Assembly (NCBI GenBank): GCA_934476545.1
Contig: CAKSOB010000047.1
Location: 1 to 10,614 of the forward strand
Source: an uncultured Eubacteriales bacterium
GTDB lineage: Bacteria > Bacillota > Clostridia > Oscillospirales > Acutalibacteraceae
DNA length: 10,614 nt
Direction: 5' to 3'
Shown in pieces: positions 6,573 to 10,614 of the stretch. Positions within the stretch are counted from its first letter, which is position 1. Each line of letters opens with the position of its first letter. The position numbers were made by a program, and so were the translations under genes. The notes under the pieces are model-generated. The model was not told the DNA's origin. It searched no databases and worked only from the letters and a program-made list of their open reading frames with translations.

Positions 6573-7121
6573 GCACTTTTCTTTTGGGAGGAAAAAACGG
6601 TGCGTCTCCACACCCTCTAAGGTAAGCAACTGAACCTTTTTATCCAGTCCGCCGGCATAACCTGTCAGATTTCCGGTTGCGCCAACCACACGATGGCAGG
6701 GAATCAAAATGGAAATCGGATTATGCCCTACGGCGCCACCAATTGCTTGGGCAGACATTTTTTTGTTCCCTCTTTGTGCTGCGATTTTCTTTGCAATTTC
6801 TCCGTAGGTCATAGTTTGCCCATAAGGGATTTGCAGCAGAACCTCCCAAACAGCTTGCCGAAATTCGGAGCCAATGGGATGCAGCGGCGGTAACTTCTCC
6901 GGCTCTTTTCCCTGGAAATAGCTGTCCAACCATCGCTTGGCATCCTTTAAAATCGGAGTTTCCCGTTCCTCACTTTTTCCTGCAAGGAGATGTTCTTTTA
7001 AATAATTCTCTCCGTCAAACCAAATTCCGGTAATGCCAAGTTCGTCAGCAGTCAACACCATTTCTCCCAACGGCGACTGATAATGTTGGACAGCTTCCAT
7101 TTCTGCACCCCCAAGCCCCAT
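6552..7121 (-). CDS. ogt: Methylated-DNA--[protein]-cysteine S-methyltransferase
   Basis: Suicide DNA-repair protein that moves the methyl group from O6-methylguanine in DNA to its own cysteine; 189 residues, single chain. The N-terminal part has the beta-ridge pattern YQSPLGEMVLTAD (14-26) and GITGIWF (29-35). The C-terminal part has FRQAVWEVLLQIPYGQTMTYGEIA (87-110), the asparagine hinge in GHNPISILIPCHRVVG (132-147) with acceptor Cys142, and TGYAGGLDKK (153-162). The position of the DNA-intercalating arginine (ARAVG in E. coli Ogt and human AGT) is glutamine here (SAQAIGG, Gln125). The start at 7121 has AAAGGA 6 bases upstream; ATG 7100 is an alternative that would remove seven residues. 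It follows queA by 10 bases, and its SD overlaps the queA stop, so translation is probably coupled. The last codons lie inside the convergent terminator. Confidence 0.93.
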   Translation of the reverse strand: MGLGGAEMEAVQHYQSPLGEMVLTADELGITGIWFDGENYLKEHLLAGKSEERETPILKDAKRWLDSYFQGKEPEKLPPLHPIGSEFRQAVWEVLLQIPYGQTMTYGEIAKKIAAQRGNKKMSAQAIGGAVGHNPISILIPCHRVVGATGNLTGYAGGLDKKVQLLTLEGVETHRFFLPKEKCKKEPSR

Positions 7122-7131
7122 TTTTCGTCCT

Positions 7132-8157
7132 TTAAATTACGAGCATCGCATCGCCAAAACTGAAGAAACGATAGCGTTCTTCTACGGCAATACGGTATGC
7201 ATTCATCACATTTTCCTGTCCTGCCAATGCGGAAACCAACATGATCAAGGTGCTTTCCGGAAGATGAAAATTGGTAATCAAACCGTCCAAAACGCGGAAT
7301 TGATACCCGGGATAAATGAAAATATCTGTCCATCCTTCGCTTTCCCGAATGCAGCCTTCCTTCTGTGCCACAGACTCAATGGTACGGCAACTGGTTGTCC
7401 CCACAGAAATTACTCGCCCGCCGTTTTGCTTGGTTTGGTTGATTAAGTCTGCTGTTTCTTTGGACAGCATAAAATGCTCCGAGTGCATTTTGTGGTCAGA
7501 GATATTTTCTACACTAACCGGTCGGAACGTTCCAAGTCCTACATGGAGGGTCACAAACCCAATCTTCACACCCTTTGCCTTCACTTCCTCTAACAGCTCC
7601 GGTGTAAAATGCAGCCCTGCAGTCGGTGCGGCAGCGGAACCCAGCTCTCGAGAATACACAGTCTGATACCGCTCTTTATCTTTCAGCCCTTCGGTAATGT
7701 ACGGCGGCAGCGGCATCTGCCCTACTTGATCCAACGCAACAAAGAAGTTGCCTTCACAAGAGAACGATAGCACACGGTTTCCGTCCGGTAAAATGTCGAT
7801 AACCTCACAGGTCAGAATACCATCTCCAAAAGAAAAGCGTGCGCCGACCTTCGCCTTTTTTCCGGGACCTGCCAAGGCTTCCCACACATTTTGCTCTTTT
7901 TGTGTCAGCAGCAGAAATTCCACCACTGCGCCGGTGCCTTCTTTCACACCGTAAATTCGAGCAGGCAGCACACGGGAGTCATTCAAAATCAAACAATCCC
8001 CCGGATGTAAGTAGTCTAAAATTTCCCGAAAATGGTGGTGTGACACTTCACCGGTTTGTTTATCCAATACCATCAAACGAGAACTGTCCCGTGGCTCCAA
8101 CGGCGTTTGTGCAATCAACTCTTTGGGCAAATCATAATAAAAATCTTTCGTTTCCAT
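7132..8157 (-). CDS. queA: S-adenosylmethionine:tRNA ribosyltransferase-isomerase (QueA)
   Basis: QueA transfers and isomerises the ribosyl part of SAM onto preQ1 at the wobble position of tRNA(Asp, Asn, His, Tyr), giving epoxyqueuosine and releasing adenine and methionine. The 341-residue length is standard. Conserved blocks are FYYDLPKELIAQTPLEPRDSSRLMVLD (6-32), LILNDSRVLPARIYG (56-70), RYQTVYSRELGSAAAPTAGLHFT (163-185), HVGLGTFRPV (205-214), HSEHF (225-229), GTTSCRTIES (253-262) and the C-terminal block beginning TDIFIYPGYQFRVLDGLITN (277-296) and continuing to FHLPESTLIML (297-307). The ATG start matches the family and has GGAGAG about 7 bases upstream. It is first gene of a two-gene operon with ogt. 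The usual partner tgt, and ruvA/ruvB often found nearby in other bacteria, are not seen in this window. Confidence 0.96.
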   Translation of the reverse strand: METKDFYYDLPKELIAQTPLEPRDSSRLMVLDKQTGEVSHHHFREILDYLHPGDCLILNDSRVLPARIYGVKEGTGAVVEFLLLTQKEQNVWEALAGPGKKAKVGARFSFGDGILTCEVIDILPDGNRVLSFSCEGNFFVALDQVGQMPLPPYITEGLKDKERYQTVYSRELGSAAAPTAGLHFTPELLEEVKAKGVKIGFVTLHVGLGTFRPVSVENISDHKMHSEHFMLSKETADLINQTKQNGGRVISVGTTSCRTIESVAQKEGCIRESEGWTDIFIYPGYQFRVLDGLITNFHLPESTLIMLVSALAGQENVMNAYRIAVEERYRFFSFGDAMLVI

Positions 8158-8188
8158 AGCAACGTCTCTCCAAAAATCATTTTACTCT

Positions 8189-8217
8189 ATTATAAAGAAA
8201 TTTGTCTATTCTCGCAA
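8189..8217 (-). promoter_or_regulatory. Sigma-A promoter of queA-ogt
   Basis: On the minus strand a perfect TATAAT (plus-strand 8189-8194) is preceded, with a 17-base spacer, by TTGCGA (plus-strand 8212-8217, four of six matches). Transcription would start near 8182, about 25 bases before the queA start codon. Confidence 0.75.
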
Positions 8218-8345
8218 GGGGCATTCCGGAGATTCTGTCTTATAGGCAAAGGGGTGCGTTTCCCCTGTTTCCTTTTTGAAAAAACAGCAACATTCCGAAT
8301 TTTCAAAATCTTTATAAAAAATAGCGAAAATACAAGACAAATCAA
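8218..8345. other. Intergenic stretch between divergent queA and lysine-riboswitch promoters
   Basis: No gene was found. Two weak overlapping inverted repeats are visible: AGGGG/CCCCT (8250-8254 with 8262-8266) and CTGTTT/AAACAG (8265-8270 with 8282-8287). Neither is followed by a convincing T-run. The rest is AT-rich sequence. I see nothing else functional. Confidence 0.5.
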
Positions 8346-8375
8346 TTGACAAAACATAGTATAGTGTGATAAGAT
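8346..8375 (+). promoter_or_regulatory. Promoter of the lysine riboswitch-asd-dapA operon
   Basis: A perfect TTGACA (8346-8351) is followed after 18 bases by TAAGAT (8370-8375), which has a TG one base upstream (8367-8368) as an extended -10. The overlapping GATAAG (8368-8373, 16-base spacing) is an alternative. The start near 8382 is a few bases before the riboswitch P1 helix. Confidence 0.7.
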
Positions 8376-8389
8376 AAAAGCAGTAGCAA

Positions 8390-8564
8390 TTGTGATAGAG
8401 GCGCGTCTTGCAAGAGTACCGTGCAGTAGGCTGCCAAAGCCGTTGAGCTCATGGGAAAGGGTAAGTCGCCGAAGGGAGCGGATTGGCCGTTCGCTCCCTG
8501 GTTGTAGCTTGTTAAGATCAGCTCAACTGTCATCATAGAGTCTATGATGGAGCGCTATCGAAAT
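8390..8564 (+). ncRNA. Lysine riboswitch (L box)
   Basis: The conserved core of the L box is present in order. The 5' side of P1 is GATAG (8394-8398), followed by AGGCGCG. Then come CAAGAGTA (8411-8418), GGGAAAGGGTAAGTCGCCGAAG (8453-8474), a GGGAGCG/CGCTCCC stem (8474-8480 with 8492-8498), CTGG, and ACTGTCA (8526-8532). A perfect hairpin CATCATAG/CTATGATG follows (8531-8538 with 8542-8549). GGAGCGCTATCG closes the aptamer, with CTATC (8555-8559) pairing back to GATAG. These blocks match the B. subtilis lysC leader almost word for word (GATAGAGG.GCG, CAAGAGTA, GTCGCCGAAG, CTGTCA, GCTATC). It lies upstream of asd-dapA, the expected target. Lysine binding should stabilise P1 and favour the terminator at 8648. 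Confidence 0.95.
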
Positions 8565-8647
8565 CGTTTGTTATCGTTTGGTTTCAACCAATCAACCTCA
8601 TAGCAAAGTTTTCGATTTGTTGCTTTTATAAAGTAGATGATTTGATG

Positions 8648-8672
8648 GCCGGTTGTTACAACCGGCTTTTTC
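8648..8672 (+). terminator. Riboswitch-controlled transcription terminator (attenuator)
   Basis: GCCGGTTG (8648-8655) pairs perfectly with CAACCGGC (8659-8666) around a TTA loop and is followed by TTTTTC (8667-8672). It lies about 85 bases after the aptamer and 42 bases before the asd start. This is the usual place for an OFF-switch terminator, so high lysine should stop transcription here. Confidence 0.88.
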
Positions 8673-8713
8673 TATCTCTTAATTTTGAAAAAATTAAAGG
8701 AGCTTTTTCAGTT

Positions 8714-9796
8714 ATGAAACAACGATACAATGTAGCAATTATCGGTGCAACCGGTATGGTAGGTCAAAGATTTGCAACCCTTTTGGAGAACCACCCATGG
8801 TTCAACGTAGTAGCACTGGCTGCTAGCGCAAACTCCGCTGGCAAAACCTATGCGGAAGCTGTTGGCTCCCGTTGGTTGATGAAAACACCAATGCCGGAGA
8901 AAATGAAAAATCTGGTCATCATGGACGCTACCGCAGACGTAGAAAAGATTTCCGGCATGGTAGACTTTGTATTCTGTGCAGTAAATATGCCAAAGGACGA
9001 TGTAAAGGCTTTGGAGGAACTGTACGCAAAGGCAGAGTGCCCTGTTGTTTCCAATAACAGCGCACACAGAGGTACTCCGGATGTTCCAATGATCGTGCCG
9101 GAAATCAACCCGGAGCACGCAGAGATCATCCCTGCACAAAGAAAGCGCCTTGGCACAAAGCGTGGCTTCATTGCAGTAAAGTCTAACTGCTCTCTCCAAA
9201 GCTACGTTCCTGCTGTTAGCGCAATGATGGACTTGGGTGTTACCGAGGTTCTAGCCTGTACCTATCAGGCAATTTCCGGTGCAGGTAAAACACTGGAAAA
9301 CTATCCGGACATTTTGGACAACGTAATCCCATTCATCGGCGGCGAAGAGGAAAAATCTGAGCAGGAGCCAATGAAGATTTGGGGGCATATTGAGGGCGAC
9401 CAAATTGTAAATGCAACCACACCGAGCGTTACTTCTCAGTGCTTCCGTGTACCGGTTTCCGACGGTCACACCGCCGCTGTATTCGTATCCTTTGAGAAGA
9501 AAGCAACCATGGAAGAAATCATTGAGCGCCTAGAGAACTACAAAGGCGTTCCACAGGAATTGGGTCTGCCTAGCGCACCAAAGCAGTTCATCCATTATTT
9601 CCGTGAGGATAACCGTCCTCAGGCAAAACTGGACCGCACCTTGGAAAACGGCATGGCTGTTTCCGTCGGTCGTATGCGTCCGGATAAACAATACACTGTA
9701 AAGTTTGTCGGCTTATCTCACAACACATTAAGAGGCGCAGCAGGCGGCGCTGTTCTGATGGCAGAGCTGCTGTGCGCTAAGGGTTACATGGACTAA
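8714..9796 (+). CDS. asd: Aspartate-semialdehyde dehydrogenase (archaeal/fungal-type)
   Basis: Asd reduces L-aspartyl-4-phosphate to L-aspartate-4-semialdehyde with NADPH, the branch point for lysine/diaminopimelate and for methionine, threonine and isoleucine. The 360-residue protein has the Rossmann motif GATGMVG (11-17), AASANSAGKTYAEAV (36-50), VSNNSAHR (112-119), catalytic Cys159 in KSNCSLQ (156-162), YQAISGAGK (184-192), proton-transfer His252 in VSDGHTAAV (248-256), and a C-terminal VGLSHNTLRGAAGGAVLMAE (332-351). The spacing and wording of these blocks follow the archaeal/fungal ASADH branch rather than the E. coli type, which fits many Clostridia. The ATG at 8714 is used, with AAAGGAG (8696-8702) 11 bases upstream; an in-frame extension to 8642 would start inside the attenuator leader and is rejected. 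It is controlled by the lysine riboswitch and co-transcribed with dapA. Confidence 0.95.
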   Translation: MKQRYNVAIIGATGMVGQRFATLLENHPWFNVVALAASANSAGKTYAEAVGSRWLMKTPMPEKMKNLVIMDATADVEKISGMVDFVFCAVNMPKDDVKALEELYAKAECPVVSNNSAHRGTPDVPMIVPEINPEHAEIIPAQRKRLGTKRGFIAVKSNCSLQSYVPAVSAMMDLGVTEVLACTYQAISGAGKTLENYPDILDNVIPFIGGEEEKSEQEPMKIWGHIEGDQIVNATTPSVTSQCFRVPVSDGHTAAVFVSFEKKATMEEIIERLENYKGVPQELGLPSAPKQFIHYFREDNRPQAKLDRTLENGMAVSVGRMRPDKQYTVKFVGLSHNTLRGAAGGAVLMAELLCAKGYMD

Positions 9797-9816
9797 GGTA
9801 GGAGGTTCTACTTATT

Positions 9817-10614
9817 ATGAAGAAGACAGTATTTACTGGTGCTGGCGTTGCAATCGTTACACCTATGTTCGAAGACGGCTCCGTTAATTATGATGTATTG
9901 GGTCAACTTATCGAGTATCAAATTGAAAACGGTACCGATGCGATTATTTCTTGCGGAACAACCGGTGAGTCCGCTACATTGGATAACCAAGAACACTGCG
10001 ACGTGCTTTCTTACACCATCAAAAAGGTAAACGGTCGTGTTCCGGTAGTTGCCGGTACCGGCAGCAACGACACCCGCTATGCCGTAGAGCTTTCCCGTCA
10101 TGCACAAGAAGCCGGCGCAGATGCATTGCTGATGGTAACTCCATACTACAACAAGACATCTCAAACCGGTCTGATCAACCACTACCACTATGTGGCTGAC
10201 CGTGTTGATGTGCCGATCATTCTGTATAATGTTCCTTCCAGAACCGGCTGCAATATTCAGCCTACCACTTATGTAGAGTTGGCAAAGCATCCAAACATTG
10301 TTGCTACAAAGGAAGCAAGCGGCGACATCTCTTCTATCGCAAAGACTATTTCCCTGTGCGGTGATGACCTGGCAGTTTACTCCGGTAACGACGACCAAGT
10401 TATTCCGATTCTGTCCTTGGGCGGTAAGGGTGTTATTTCTGTATTCTCCAACATCTACCCACAGAAGATGCATCAAATCTGTGCAGAGTTCTTCAATGGC
10501 AACACCGAGAAGAGCCGTGACATGATGCTGCACTATCTGGATTTGATGAATGGTCTGTTCTGCGATGTAAACCCAATTCCGGTAAAGGAAGCTATGAACA
10601 TGATGGGTTATCAG
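9817..10614 (+). CDS. dapA: 4-hydroxy-tetrahydrodipicolinate synthase, 3' end beyond the window
   Basis: DapA condenses aspartate semialdehyde with pyruvate, the first committed step of lysine/diaminopimelate synthesis; it is a cytoplasmic TIM-barrel class I aldolase, typically a tetramer. The reading frame stays open for 266 codons to the window end; family members have about 290 residues, so some 25-30 are missing. Seen: GAGVAIVTPM (8-17), the pyruvate-site motif GTTGES (47-52), AGADALLMVTPYYNK (99-113) with Tyr111, LYNVPSRTG (136-144) with the catalytic Tyr138 and Arg142, Schiff-base Lys165 in TKEASGD (164-170), and GGKGVISV (202-209). GGAGG (9800-9805 region) precedes the ATG by about 11 bases. 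It lies 20 bases after asd, so the two are one operon under the riboswitch. No frame disruption is seen. Confidence 0.95.
   Translation, partial: MKKTVFTGAGVAIVTPMFEDGSVNYDVLGQLIEYQIENGTDAIISCGTTGESATLDNQEHCDVLSYTIKKVNGRVPVVAGTGSNDTRYAVELSRHAQEAGADALLMVTPYYNKTSQTGLINHYHYVADRVDVPIILYNVPSRTGCNIQPTTYVELAKHPNIVATKEASGDISSIAKTISLCGDDLAVYSGNDDQVIPILSLGGKGVISVFSNIYPQKMHQICAEFFNGNTEKSRDMMLHYLDLMNGLFCDVNPIPVKEAMNMMGYQ

Noticed and set aside
8250..8287. Two small inverted repeats between queA and the riboswitch as a terminator or small RNA
   Set aside because: The stems are only 5-6 pairs, overlap each other and lack a proper T-run; no transcript source needs ending there.
8642..8713. Upstream extension of asd by 24 codons
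   Set aside because: It would begin inside the attenuator stem region and lacks an SD; the family N-terminus fits ATG 8714.
8708..9199. Minus-strand open frame of 163 codons opposite asd
   Set aside because: It lies across the asd start and the Rossmann motif of a clear Asd; no SD or domain is seen.
9808..10533. Minus-strand open frame of 241 codons opposite dapA
   Set aside because: The plus strand carries an intact DapA with all catalytic residues; the opposite frame is a codon-bias shadow without family resemblance.
1..10614. CRISPR arrays, transposases, prophage genes, toxin-antitoxin pairs, tRNA genes
   Set aside because: I read both strands for regular repeats, recombinase motifs and cloverleaf sequence and saw none; gene content is housekeeping with normal spacing.

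Overview
The window looks like chromosomal DNA of an anaerobic Gram-positive bacterium of the class Clostridia, probably an Oscillospiraceae/Ruminococcaceae relative. This is inferred from strong purine-rich Shine-Dalgarno (SD) sites, GC content that looks moderate, intrinsic terminators with U-runs, an L-box lysine riboswitch, an aspartate-semialdehyde dehydrogenase of the archaeal/fungal type, and a lipobox substrate-binding protein. No mobile element, CRISPR array, rRNA or tRNA was seen.

Layout. (1) 1-129, minus: the 5' end of a DJ-1/PfpI-family gene, cut by the window edge. (2) 167-2602, plus: a complete polar-amino-acid ABC transporter operon (lipoprotein binding protein, HisM-type permease, GlnQ-type ATPase), closed by a strong terminator and by a second hairpin shared with the convergent operon. 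(3) 4629-2697, minus: a three-gene operon of a small glutaredoxin-like protein, a class II aldolase and methylthioribose-1-phosphate isomerase (MtnA). The last two fit the 'DHAP shunt' that salvages 5'-deoxyadenosine or methylthioadenosine by-products of SAM. (4) 4800-6518, plus: a 572-residue regulator with two helix-turn-helix modules in tandem and a large C-terminal part that I cannot assign. (5) 8157-6552, minus: queA (queuosine biosynthesis) followed by an O6-methylguanine-DNA methyltransferase. (6) 8346-10614, plus: promoter, lysine riboswitch with a transcription terminator, then asd and dapA, the entry to lysine/diaminopimelate synthesis; dapA runs off the right edge.

How the genes work together. 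asd and dapA make successive steps from aspartyl phosphate to the DapA product, and lysine sensed by the leader RNA should shut them off. MtnA and the aldolase would convert a 5-deoxy- or 5-methylthio-ribose-1-phosphate into DHAP plus a small aldehyde; the enzymes that supply that sugar phosphate are not in the window. Most of the window is ordinary housekeeping. The points most worth a second look are the MtnA/aldolase/glutaredoxin operon, the double-HTH regulator, the riboswitch expression platform, and the terminator that lies inside the end of the methyltransferase gene.
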